A stretch of 64,000 bases of DNA from Opitutaceae bacterium EW11 (lineage in GTDB: Bacteria; Verrucomicrobiota; Verrucomicrobiia; Opitutales; Opitutaceae). Each line of letters begins with the position of its first letter. Positions within the stretch are counted from its first letter, which is position 1. The DNA is taken from the NCBI GenBank assembly GCA_003054665.1, contig QAYY01000013.1, positions 372,001-436,000 on the forward strand, written 5' to 3'. Positions 43,108 through 51,682 of this stretch are shown here, piece after piece. A program made the translations under genes and the position numbers. Under the pieces are notes generated by a model. The model searched no databases. It was not told where the DNA came from and worked only from the letters and a program-made list of their open reading frames with translations.

Positions 43108-44748
43108 TCAACTCACATACTTCTGCACGATCGGGATGCGGCGGCCTACGCCGAAGGCTAGGGGAGTGATCTTCAGACCGGGGGCGGCTTGCTTCCGCTT
43201 GTATTCGTTGAGGTCGACTTTGCGGACGACGTCGTTGACCACGGAGGCGGCGAAGCCCTGGCGGACGAGGTCCACGCGCGAGAGGCCTTCCTCGACGTAG
43301 CCCTTCAAGATCGCGTCGAGCACCTCGTACGGCGGCAGGCTGTCCTGGTCGACTTGGCCGGGGCGCAGTTCGGCGCTGGGCGGTTTGACGATCGTGTTGT
43401 TCGGGATGATCTCGCGCTCGCGATTCATCCAGCGGGCCAAGGCGTAGACCTGCGTCTTGAACACGTCGGAAATCACCGCGAGTCCGCCGGCCATGTCGCC
43501 GTAGAGCGTGCAGTATCCGACCGCCATCTCGCTCTTGTTTCCGGTGGTGAGCAGGAGCGAGCCGAACTTGTTCGAAAGCGCCATCATGTAGATGCCGCGG
43601 GCGCGGGCCTGGATGTTTTCCTCGGCCACGTCGCGTGCCCGGCCGGAGAAAAGGGGCGACAGCGCGGTTTCGAAGGCCTCGACGGCGTTGCCGATCAGGA
43701 TCGTCTCGAAACGGATGCCGAGGTTGGCGGCCAGGATGCGGGCGTCGTCGCGGGAATGCTGCGACGAAATGGAGGAGGGCAGGGAAACGCCGATCACGTT
43801 TTCCGCGCCGAAGGCTTCCGTCGCGATCACCGCGACGACCGCGGAGTCGATGCCGCCGGAGAGCGCGATGAGGGCGCGTTTGAAACCGCTCTTGTAGGCG
43901 TAGTCGCGCAGGCCGAGCACGAGCGCGCGGAAAACCTCGCCGATGTCGTCGTCGGGCCGCGTCTCGACCGGCGCCGCCGCGGGGATTGCGGTATTCACGA
44001 CGCGAATATGGGTGTCGAACGCGGCCAGCCGGGCGAGCATCTTGCCCTGGGCGTCGGCCACGAGGGAGCGTCCGTCGAAGATGAGTTCGTCGTTTCCGCC
44101 GACCACGTTGCAGTAGACCACCGGGCAGCCGAGCGTCTTGGCAGCCTCGGAAACGAGCAGCTCGCGGGTCTGGCCTTTGCCGTAGTGCCAGGGACTTGCC
44201 GAGAGATTGACCATCAGGTCGATGTGCTCCTTCGCGAGTTCGGCGACAGGGTCGACCTGATAGAGGCGGCCGGTGGAGACCATGGAGGTTTTCCAGATAT
44301 CCTCGCAGATCGTGATGCCGATGCGCACGCCGTTGTAGTTGATGATCCGGGGGGCGTGGGCGGGCTCGAAATAGCGGTCCTCGTCGAACACGTCATAGGT
44401 GGGCAGCAGGCATTTCCGCGCGATCACCTGGATTTCGCCGCGGTAGCAGAAGGCGGCGGCGTTGTAGAAACGGCGGCCGTCCGGCGAGGGATTGGTCTCG
44501 ACGAAACCGACCAGCGCGGGAACGTCGCCGACATGCGTCGCGATTTCGGTGAGGGACTGCTCGTTGTCAGGGACGAAACGGCGCTTAAAGAGCAGGTCAC
44601 GGGGGGGATATCCGCAGACGGCCAGTTCGGGAAACACCACCAACTCGGCGCCGTGCAGGACGAGGTCGTGATAGGCGTCGAGGATCAGCTGACGGTTTCC
44701 CGCCAGATCACCGACGGTCGGATTGATTTGGGCGATGCCGATGCGCAT
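43108..44748 (-). CDS. nadE: Glutamine-dependent NAD+ synthetase
   Basis: This two-domain enzyme releases ammonia from glutamine and amidates deamido-NAD. The 546-residue protein has an N-terminal nitrilase domain with the catalytic Glu in [17 protein letters not shown], Lys in [18 protein letters not shown] and Cys in GITICEDIW. The C-terminal synthetase domain has the ATP pyrophosphatase loop [15 protein letters not shown] and [20 protein letters not shown]. The start at 44748 is the first Met, [18 protein letters not shown], directly at the first nitrilase strand. It is divergent from maf across 255 bp. Confidence 0.97.
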   Translation of the reverse strand: MRIGIAQINPTVGDLAGNRQLILDAYHDLVLHGAELVVFPELAVCGYPPRDLLFKRRFVPDNEQSLTEIATHVGDVPALVGFVETNPSPDGRRFYNAAAFCYRGEIQVIARKCLLPTYDVFDEDRYFEPAHAPRIINYNGVRIGITICEDIWKTSMVSTGRLYQVDPVAELAKEHIDLMVNLSASPWHYGKGQTRELLVSEAAKTLGCPVVYCNVVGGNDELIFDGRSLVADAQGKMLARLAAFDTHIRVVNTAIPAAAPVETRPDDDIGEVFRALVLGLRDYAYKSGFKRALIALSGGIDSAVVAVIATEAFGAENVIGVSLPSSISSQHSRDDARILAANLGIRFETILIGNAVEAFETALSPLFSGRARDVAEENIQARARGIYMMALSNKFGSLLLTTGNKSEMAVGYCTLYGDMAGGLAVISDVFKTQVYALARWMNREREIIPNNTIVKPPSAELRPGQVDQDSLPPYEVLDAILKGYVEEGLSRVDLVRQGFAASVVNDVVRKVDLNEYKRKQAAPGLKITPLAFGVGRRIPIVQKYVS

Positions 44749-45003
44749 GGATGGTGTGTGGGCGCCCTGAGCGGCGCGAAGAGGTAGTAGTTAGCGGTTG
44801 AACGTGCGTACGCAAGCGAGCCGGCAGCACCTTACAGCACAGTGCCCCGCTCCCGCAGGCCGGGCCGGCGGCGTATCCGGTGTTTTCCACGCTGGGCGAT
44901 GTCCCAGCTCGGCGGCGTGGCGGAGTGCGCCGGCGCGGTGCGTCGCGCGAGGCGGGCCACATTTCCGCATTGCGGCGGCGTCATCCCTGCGCCTTTTGCC
45001 TGG

Positions 45004-45591
45004 ATGGCTCCCAACGGTTCACCGCACATCATCCTGGCTTCGGCTTCGCCGCGCAGAAAGCAGCTCCTCGCGGAGCTCGGGCTGGCGTTCGAGGTGAAAG
45101 TGGCGGGGGTGACGGAGCACGAGGATCCGACGACGGATCCGCGGGTGATGGTGTCGCACAACGCCGCGTTGAAGGCGGATGCGGTCGCCCGGCAGTACCC
45201 AAACGCGTGGGTGCTCGGGGCGGACACGACGGTGTTCATCGACAACACCGTGCTGAACAAGCCTGCGGACCTCACCGAAGCCCGGGCGATGTTGAAACGG
45301 TTGTCCGGTCGGACTCACACGGTTTTCACCGGCGTGGCGGTGCGGCGGCTGGCGGACCGCTTCGCGATCGACGAGGGCGTGAGCAGCGAAGTCACGTTCA
45401 AGCCGCTCGACGACGCCACGATCGACGCCTATTTCAAAATAGTGAACCCGCTCGACAAGGCCGGCGCCTATGGAATCCAGGAGGGCCGCGAGCTCATCAT
45501 TGCCGACTGGCGCGGTTCGCTCACGAACATCATGGGTTTACCGATGGAGGCCACGAAACAAATTTTGACTCGGTGCGGTCTCCTGCGCTGA
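45004..45591 (+). CDS. maf: Maf-family nucleotide pyrophosphatase
   Basis: Maf proteins hydrolyse dTTP/UTP or modified pyrimidine nucleotides and affect septation. From MAPNGSPHIILASASPRRKQ the 195-residue protein has the substrate loop SASPRRKQLL, VLGADTTVFIDNTVLNKP, the conserved GRTHTVFTGVAVRR, and NIMGLPMEATKQIL at the end. A longer frame to 44842 is Arg/Cys-rich and unlike Maf. It is followed by a TonB-like gene 24 bp downstream. Confidence 0.95.
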   Translation: MAPNGSPHIILASASPRRKQLLAELGLAFEVKVAGVTEHEDPTTDPRVMVSHNAALKADAVARQYPNAWVLGADTTVFIDNTVLNKPADLTEARAMLKRLSGRTHTVFTGVAVRRLADRFAIDEGVSSEVTFKPLDDATIDAYFKIVNPLDKAGAYGIQEGRELIIADWRGSLTNIMGLPMEATKQILTRCGLLR

Positions 45592-45615
45592 TCTTTTGCG
45601 TCTAGCATCGGAAAC

Positions 45616-46743
45616 ATGCCCTCTCTTCTGGACCGTCCGCCGACTCCACCCGCACGCCCGCGCCGCCGGCGAATTCTCTCTGAGGATGAGGACGTCCGGT
45701 CCGTGCAGGCCGGGTTGCTGCTGACGATCGTCCTCTGGCCGCTGATCGTTTTTCTGCTCGGCGCCGCGCTCAGGCACCTGGGCCACGTGGCACCTGGTGG
45801 ACCGAGCACGGCGGCGAAACCGGTATTCAACATCGAACTCGCACCCGAGGAGTTTTATCTGCCCGAAAAAAAGCAGCCGCCGCCGGACAAGTTCGTCGAA
45901 ACGAACCCCGACGCGCCGGAAAACATCCCGGACAAGACGCGCAATTTCGCCGCCCGCAACCAGCAGGTCGCCCAGGAAAAGCCGACGCCCGACGGCAAAA
46001 GCGACACGCCGGCTCTGGAAGGAAAGAAGGATCGCGAAGTCACGCAGATCGTGAGCGGCCACCTGCAGACGCAGGAAGAAACCCCGCCCCCGGCTCCTCC
46101 GCCGATGCCCGCCGTCGCCGCCACGCCCGGGCAGGCCGCGCCCCGCCGCGAGCAGAATCCGCTTCCGGGCGAAGAGAAGATCCAGGGCGATAACCCGGAC
46201 GGCATCGGGACCGCCGCTTCAAAAGAGGTGCAGAATGCCGCCGACGTCCCGGAAAAGGTCGAAGGGCAGAAAGACGCACCGCTTCTCACCGCGATTCCCG
46301 GCCAGATGCCGCAGCCGAGGATTGACCCGCAACGGCCGCAGCCGCGCCGGCGCGTCGATCGCAATGTGCGTCCGGCCATTCTCGCCGAGAACAAATTCGG
46401 CACCTCGAACATCGGCCCGATCGCGATCGACGCCCGCTGGAGCCAATACGGCGAGTACATTCAAAAGCTGATCGAGACCGTGCAGGTGCAGTGGGAGCGC
46501 ATTCTCGATCAGAGCAAAGTCTATCCGCCGTCGGGCAGCACCGTGACGGTAAAGTTCCGGATCGAAGCCACCGAAGGCGCCATCGCCGAGATCGTCCATT
46601 CCGAGAGCACCGCCGGCACGCAGGCCGAGCGCGCCTGCATTTCCGCCATCACGGCCCGGTCGCCCTACGGCAAGTGGACCGAAGACATGATCGCCGTCCT
46701 GGGGCAGTCCCAGGAGATGACGTTCACGTTCTACTACTATTGA
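45616..46743 (+). CDS. TonB-like envelope protein with proline-rich spacer
   Basis: The 375-residue protein has a cytoplasmic N-terminus with Pro and Arg (DRPPTPPARPRRRRI) and one membrane helix (VQAGLLLTIVLWPLIVFLLG). A long periplasmic Pro/Glu/Lys-rich stretch with PEKKQPPPDKF and TPPPAPPPMPAV follows. The C-terminal domain at about 280-375 has TonB-like strands and ends EMTFTFYYY. TonB proteins span the periplasm and transmit inner-membrane energy. No exbBD gene is adjacent, but tolQR-like genes lie 16 kb away. The pseudouridine synthase overlaps its stop. Confidence 0.75.
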   Translation: MPSLLDRPPTPPARPRRRRILSEDEDVRSVQAGLLLTIVLWPLIVFLLGAALRHLGHVAPGGPSTAAKPVFNIELAPEEFYLPEKKQPPPDKFVETNPDAPENIPDKTRNFAARNQQVAQEKPTPDGKSDTPALEGKKDREVTQIVSGHLQTQEETPPPAPPPMPAVAATPGQAAPRREQNPLPGEEKIQGDNPDGIGTAASKEVQNAADVPEKVEGQKDAPLLTAIPGQMPQPRIDPQRPQPRRRVDRNVRPAILAENKFGTSNIGPIAIDARWSQYGEYIQKLIETVQVQWERILDQSKVYPPSGSTVTVKFRIEATEGAIAEIVHSESTAGTQAERACISAITARSPYGKWTEDMIAVLGQSQEMTFTFYYY

Positions 46744-47492
46744 GCGCGACGGGAGAGCTTCTCAGCCTGCCGCTTGGACGTGGGGTGCAGGTCATCAAAG
46801 CCGATCCCAACGGGCTCGTCGCCCTGGCCAAGCCGGCCGGAGTCCTCTCTCATCCGAACGAGCCGGCCGATGAACCGCGTTCTCTGCTGACCTGCCCGTA
46901 TCGCACGGACGGCGAGTATTTCGAGTGGAAGGGCGCAGCGTCGGGCGCCCAGCGGCTTTACCTCCTCAACCGGCTCGATTCGGCGACGTCGGGCGTGATC
47001 CTGGCGGCTCTGACGGAGAAGTTGGCGAAGGAGATCCGCGCGCTTTTTCAGCGGCGGCACATCCACAAACTCTACTACGCCCTCGTATTCGGCGTGCCGT
47101 CGAATGCCCAGCAAGCCTGGCGCGACAGGCTTGCGGTGCAGAAGCGGGGAGGGCAGGTGCGAACTCAGGCTTCCGGCAACATCCCGGCGGAATCGACGAT
47201 GCGCGTGATCCGCTCGAAGCGCGGAGACGTGCCGCTGGCGTTGATTTCGCTCGAACCGAAGACGGGCCGGAGCCACCAGCTGCGGGTACAGTGCGCCAAA
47301 CGGCATCTGCCGATCGTGGGCGACGCGACCTACGGGGATTTCGCCGCCAATCGAGCCTTCGCAAGAACGTCGGGCCACAAACGCCTTTTCCTGCATTCGT
47401 TCGAGACCCAGTTCGACTACGCCTGGGCGGGCCGCACGCATTCGTTTTCGGCCCGGGCAGATCTGCCGAAAGAATTCGACGAAGTGTGGTGA
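46740..47492 (+). CDS. RluA-family RNA pseudouridine synthase
   Basis: The enzyme isomerises uridine in rRNA or tRNA. The conserved catalytic segment RLYLLNRLDSATSGVILAAL has the Asp nucleophile. RRHIHKLYYALVFGVP and EPKTGRSHQLRVQCAKRHLP are typical RluA motifs, and the protein lacks an S4 domain. The best start is the TTG at 46740, overlapping the TonB-like stop as TTGA; it gives 250 residues. ATG-initiated alternatives upstream lie in the wrong context. Which RNA site it modifies cannot be read from sequence. Confidence 0.85.
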   Translation: MSATGELLSLPLGRGVQVIKADPNGLVALAKPAGVLSHPNEPADEPRSLLTCPYRTDGEYFEWKGAASGAQRLYLLNRLDSATSGVILAALTEKLAKEIRALFQRRHIHKLYYALVFGVPSNAQQAWRDRLAVQKRGGQVRTQASGNIPAESTMRVIRSKRGDVPLALISLEPKTGRSHQLRVQCAKRHLPIVGDATYGDFAANRAFARTSGHKRLFLHSFETQFDYAWAGRTHSFSARADLPKEFDEVW

Positions 47493-47741
47493 CCGGCGTG
47501 TCGCCTGGCGGCGACCCGAGCCCGGTTTGGCGACGCGACCGGGCCGCCAGAAAACAGGTGAAACGAGCAGCCGCCGTCTCGGTGCAGCACCGGAGCGCGG
47601 CCGGTGTGGATGAGCGGAATACGCAGGCACTGTGATCGTTTTCCGAGTGAGCTGGTGTGTTCGCCTGCGCCGGTCCGGCGATCCAGGTTAGAATTTGTCC
47701 TGTAAAAGTCCGACCCTGCGCCTACACTTTCATCCTTTTTC

Positions 47742-48785
47742 ATGATCCTTCCGAAATCCCAGCGCCTGACACCCGAGCAACTCGCCGAAGTGACCGAAAT
47801 CGTCGAATCGTTTGGCTGCCATATCCAGCAGATCGTCGGCGCGGTGCGGACCATTTACGCCATCGTCGGCGACGAACGCGACGAACTGATGATCAACCGA
47901 ATTGAAGGCCTGAGTTACATCGAACGCGTCGATAAGATCCAATCTCCGTTCAAGCTGATGGACCGCCGTTCTGATCTTTCCACCCATCGCATCAGCCTGG
48001 GCGGCGTCACCCTCGGCGAAGAGCTGTTTGTGATCGCCGGCCAGTGCACGATCGATCCAAAAAACCCGGATCTCTTCTATGAGACGGCGCACGCCGTGAA
48101 AGAAGCCGGAGCGCATGTCCTGCGGGGCGGCGTCTGGAAGCCGCGGACCAATCCGTACTCGTTTCAGGGCGACGTGAAATCGCTCGAGATCCTGATGGAG
48201 GCTCACCGTCAGACCGGTTTGCCGGTGGACGCGGAAGTCATGGACGAGCACCAGCTGAAGCTGGCGCTGGATGCCGGCGTCCATATGCTCCAGGTCGGCG
48301 CCCGCAACGCCCTGAACTACTCGCTCCTCCGCGCCATTGGCCGGGCGGTGGCGGAGCGGGACACGGTGGTGCTGCTCAAGCGCAGCATGCACATGGGCCC
48401 GCTCAACGAGTTCATCTCGGCGGCCGAGTACATCGCCGCTTTTGGGAATCCGAGCGTTATTCTCTGCCCCCGTGGAACGGCTCCGGCGCCCGATGGCTAC
48501 CGGAACCTTCCCGATGAATCGATCACGCCGCTGTTGAAGGAGCGCACCTGGGCTCCGGTGGTGGTCGATCCTTCTCACTCCGTCGGCAAGGCCGCGTACG
48601 TTCCGGCCTGCGCGCTCGCGGCGGTGGCGTACGGGGCGGACGGCCTTTGCATCGAGTCGCACGTGCAGCCGAGCAAGGGCATGGGTGACGACCCGAAGCA
48701 GGCCATCACGCCGGCGCAACTTGCGGAAACGATCTCCCAGGCTAAACAGATCTGGGCGCTTCGCCGGCCCGTGAAAGTCGCATGA
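47742..48785 (+). CDS. aroF: 3-Deoxy-7-phosphoheptulonate synthase (class I-beta)
   Basis: DAHP synthase condenses PEP and erythrose-4-phosphate, the first step to aromatic amino acids. The 347-residue protein has an N-terminal ferredoxin-like domain of about 75 residues (PEQLAEVTEIVESFGCHIQQ). The TIM barrel follows, with the class I-beta hallmarks VIAGQCTIDPKN (Cys metal ligand), LRGGVWKPRTNPYSFQG, LQVGARNALNYSLL, VLLKRSMHMGPLNEF and VVVDPSHSVGKAAYV. The family includes Thermotoga and Bacillus enzymes that lack the AroG-type fold. It is coupled to the S1C protease gene by a 4-bp overlap, an unusual partner. Confidence 0.95.
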   Translation: MILPKSQRLTPEQLAEVTEIVESFGCHIQQIVGAVRTIYAIVGDERDELMINRIEGLSYIERVDKIQSPFKLMDRRSDLSTHRISLGGVTLGEELFVIAGQCTIDPKNPDLFYETAHAVKEAGAHVLRGGVWKPRTNPYSFQGDVKSLEILMEAHRQTGLPVDAEVMDEHQLKLALDAGVHMLQVGARNALNYSLLRAIGRAVAERDTVVLLKRSMHMGPLNEFISAAEYIAAFGNPSVILCPRGTAPAPDGYRNLPDESITPLLKERTWAPVVVDPSHSVGKAAYVPACALAAVAYGADGLCIESHVQPSKGMGDDPKQAITPAQLAETISQAKQIWALRRPVKVA

Positions 48786-49783
48786 CGTTTCCCATGTCTC
48801 CGTTTCCCGGGTTTGCTTCCCGCAAGTTCAGGCTGGCCGTAGCGGCCATTTCCGCGGCGCTGGTCGGCGGCCTGCCGGCGTCGGCCGTCAGCACGATCAA
48901 GCTGAAGAGCGGGGCGGGAGTTCAGGGCGACATTTTGACGGAGCGCGCGGACCGCATCGTGGTGGATCTCGGATTCACGGTGCTCACCGTTCCGATGGAG
49001 GAGATTGAGTCGATCCATGCCGAAAACGCGCCCGCGGCGGCCCCCGACGACACCGGCGATCTCTACCGCGTTTCTCCCGGCCAGCCGGCGCTGACGGTCA
49101 ACGAAAACGTCGGTCGGGTGGGCGAGGCGGTGGTGCAGGTCCGCACTCCGGTGGGCCTCGGTTCGGGCTTTGTCATCCATCCCGCCGGCTATGTGTTGAC
49201 CAACGAACACGTCGTGGCCGGCGAATACAGCATCAGCATCACGCAGTTTCGCCGCGGCACGGCGGAACTCGAAAAAGTGACGTTCAACAAGGTCCGGATC
49301 GTCGCGCTCGATTCGAAACTCGACCTCGCGCTGCTGAAGATCGAAGACCCGCTTTCCGCTCCGCTGGCGACGGTGCCGCTGGGCGACTCCAACACCGTCA
49401 CCGAGGGCCAGACCGTTTTCGCCATCGGCAGCCCCCTCGGACTCGACCGCACGGTGTCGCAGGGCATCGTCAGCTCGCGCAACCGCCCGATGGAAGGGCA
49501 GCTCTACATTCAGACCACGACGCAGATCAACCCCGGCAACTCGGGCGGTCCGCTGTTCAATCTGCGCGGCGAAGTCGTCGGCGTGAGCAACATGAAGGCC
49601 ATGATCGCCGGCGTGGAGGGGCTCAATTTCGCCATTCCGATCTCCGTCGCGAAGACCTTTCTGCGGAACCGCGACGCGTACGCCTTCGACCCGCGGAATC
49701 CGAATTCGGGATACCGCTACCTCGAGCCGCCGCATCCGGTGAAGGCCCAGGCCGCCCAAACTGCGGTAGCGCCCAAGCCGTAG
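48782..49783 (+). CDS. S1C (DegP-like) serine protease without PDZ domain
   Basis: The 333-residue protein has a signal peptide (cleavage near SAVS, residue 35). A short beta-rich N-terminal module (IKLKSGAGVQGDILTERADR, about 38-80) precedes a trypsin-like domain with the triad His143 (VLTNEHVVAG), Asp181 (KLDLALLKIE) and Ser254 (NPGNSGGPLFNLRGE). It ends without a PDZ domain, unlike DegP or DegS. It is probably a periplasmic quality-control protease. Its ATG overlaps the aroF stop (ATGA), and a clear terminator follows. Confidence 0.9.
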   Translation: MTFPMSPFPGFASRKFRLAVAAISAALVGGLPASAVSTIKLKSGAGVQGDILTERADRIVVDLGFTVLTVPMEEIESIHAENAPAAAPDDTGDLYRVSPGQPALTVNENVGRVGEAVVQVRTPVGLGSGFVIHPAGYVLTNEHVVAGEYSISITQFRRGTAELEKVTFNKVRIVALDSKLDLALLKIEDPLSAPLATVPLGDSNTVTEGQTVFAIGSPLGLDRTVSQGIVSSRNRPMEGQLYIQTTTQINPGNSGGPLFNLRGEVVGVSNMKAMIAGVEGLNFAIPISVAKTFLRNRDAYAFDPRNPNSGYRYLEPPHPVKAQAAQTAVAPKP

Positions 49784-49817
49784 ACACCGGTTTTGGGCCG
49801 GCCGCCTTCCTCTTGAC

Positions 49818-49846
49818 GCCGCACGGACACGTGCGGCTTTCTTTTT
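49818..49846 (+). terminator. Rho-independent terminator after the S1C protease
   Basis: An 8-bp stem (GCCGCACG/CGTGCGGC) with a GACA loop is followed by TTTCTTTTT. It lies 35 bp after the protease stop and just before the next gene's ATG at 49850. Confidence 0.88.
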
Positions 49847-49849
49847 CCC

Positions 49850-51682
49850 ATGACCTTTCCCCGTCGGTTAGCCTGCTTCGCCTTCCTCGCCGGTGGTCTC
49901 TCCATCGCCGCGGCGGCGACACCCCTGACCCGCCTCGTCAACGATCGCGCGGCAGTGATCCTCTCGGTCCACGACGTTCCCGCCGTCGTCTCGCAGTGGG
50001 ACAAGAGCCCCTGGGCCAAGACCTGGAACGACGAGCAGGTGAAGAAATACTTCGCCCCCCTTCGCGCCCAGATGAAGGTCGAGCAGTGGGACGAGGAGAC
50101 AAAAAAGGCGACGGGCTACACCGTGAACGAGCTGCTCGCGTTCGCCACGGGCGACGCGATCCTCGTCGTGCCGGATTTCGAGTTCATCCGCAGCGAAAAG
50201 CACGACGTCGTGCCGCCGCTGCTCATCGGCATCGACGTCGGTTCGAACGGCGGAAAGATCGAGGAGCTTTTCGCCAAGGCGGCGAAGGAGAAAAACACGC
50301 CGGACGAAACCGAGCAGTTCTCCGGTGCGACCGTGCACACGATCCAGCCGAAATCGGAAGAGGGGAAACCCGCGCAGTCGCCCACGAGCTGGGCGATCGT
50401 CGAGGGCAAATGGCTTCTGAGCCCCAGCAAGGAGACGGTGTTCGCCGCCATCGACGCGGTGAAGAACGGCGGCGTCGACAATCCCTGGGAGAGCTCGGAG
50501 CGCTGCGTGCGGCTCCGCCAGCGCACCGGCGACTCGCATTTCACGTTTGTCGTCAACGTCGAGGCGATCTACCCGGCCATCCGCGACACGGTCATCGCCA
50601 AGACCAAGGCTGATCCGCAGCAGCAGCAGGGGCCATTTGCCTTTGACGGCCAGGCTCTGTTGACCGCGCTGGGCCTGGACGCCTGGCGCGAGCTTTACGT
50701 CACGGGCGAACTCGGCGACACCGCGACGGAAGTCCGGGCCGGCCTGACGTATTCAGAATCTCGTGGCCTGCTCAAGCTGATGGCCTACCACGATGGCCCG
50801 CCCGCGCAGCCGAAGTTCGTCTCGGCAAACTGGGCCACGGTCTCGACCGCGAAGTTCAGCCTCAAGGAGGCGTACGCCGCGCTGGAGGAGATCCTGGAGA
50901 ACTTCAACCCGGCCATTTCGGGGATGCTGCAGGGCCAGATCCGCAAGATGAACAAGGATCTGAACGTCGATTTGAAGCGCGATCTGATCGGCAGCACCGG
51001 CGACACGGTCGTCATGGTTTCCATCGTTCCCACGGGCGACGCCGCCGGCGCAGCTTCCGGCCCGGTGAATCTGCAGCAGCTGTTTGCTGTCTCGCTGGAG
51101 AATCCGGAAGCGTTTGCCAACGCGATCGACGCGTTTCGCCGCAGCATGGGCCCGCAGGGCGACTCGGCGTTCAAGACCCGCGAGTACCTGGGCGAGAAGA
51201 TCGTGACCTACGCCGCGCCGAACACGAACGGCGCCGGGGGCGTCAGCTACTCCATCGCGAAGGGCTATTTCCTCTTCTGCGTGGGCTCCGCCGCTCCGCT
51301 TGAGACCGCGCTTCAGGGGCTCACCGGCAAGCAGCCGAGCCTATGGGAAAAGCCGGAGGTCAAGGAGGCCTGGGCGCAGATGCCGTCGAACGCGAGCGCC
51401 TTCCAGTACCAGGACGTTCGCGCGCTCCTCGCCAACGTTTTCCAGTCCATCTCGCAGGCGTCGTCGATGATGGGCCACAGCGCACCGCAGCCCGTCGCCG
51501 AAGAAGGCGCAGAGGGCGAGGAAGCTCCGAAGCCGGTGCAGCCCGCGTCGTCGATTCCGGTCGATCCGTCCGCCCAGCCCGATGCCGCGGCGCTCGCCAA
51601 ATACTGGAGCATGGGTTGGGGTTACTCCGTTCGCGAAAGCACCGGCATCCACAGCGTCTACCGCATCAATTACCCACAGTGA
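49850..51682 (+). CDS. Large secreted protein of unknown function
   Basis: The 610-residue protein has a signal peptide (MTFPRRLACFAFLAGGLSIA, then AAA). The rest is a mixed alpha/beta protein without membrane segments. Several repeated-looking segments (GDAILVVPDF, DGQALLTALGLDAWRELYVT, VSYSIAKGYFLFCVGSAAPL) suggest two related halves, as in periplasmic or surface 'DUF3352-like' proteins, but I cannot assign a family. A Glu/Pro/Ala-rich linker precedes the last 50 residues. It overlaps the FG-GAP gene as GTGA, so both are translated together. Confidence 0.7.
   Translation: MTFPRRLACFAFLAGGLSIAAAATPLTRLVNDRAAVILSVHDVPAVVSQWDKSPWAKTWNDEQVKKYFAPLRAQMKVEQWDEETKKATGYTVNELLAFATGDAILVVPDFEFIRSEKHDVVPPLLIGIDVGSNGGKIEELFAKAAKEKNTPDETEQFSGATVHTIQPKSEEGKPAQSPTSWAIVEGKWLLSPSKETVFAAIDAVKNGGVDNPWESSERCVRLRQRTGDSHFTFVVNVEAIYPAIRDTVIAKTKADPQQQQGPFAFDGQALLTALGLDAWRELYVTGELGDTATEVRAGLTYSESRGLLKLMAYHDGPPAQPKFVSANWATVSTAKFSLKEAYAALEEILENFNPAISGMLQGQIRKMNKDLNVDLKRDLIGSTGDTVVMVSIVPTGDAAGAASGPVNLQQLFAVSLENPEAFANAIDAFRRSMGPQGDSAFKTREYLGEKIVTYAAPNTNGAGGVSYSIAKGYFLFCVGSAAPLETALQGLTGKQPSLWEKPEVKEAWAQMPSNASAFQYQDVRALLANVFQSISQASSMMGHSAPQPVAEEGAEGEEAPKPVQPASSIPVDPSAQPDAAALAKYWSMGWGYSVRESTGIHSVYRINYPQ

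Noticed and set aside
48782-49783. DegP/HtrA
   Set aside because: The trypsin-like domain is present but there is no PDZ domain after Ser254, so the DegP name is not justified.
51343-51678. N-terminal extension of the FG-GAP protein
   Set aside because: It overlaps the preceding gene out of frame and has no signal peptide; the GTG at 51679 gives a proper signal sequence.
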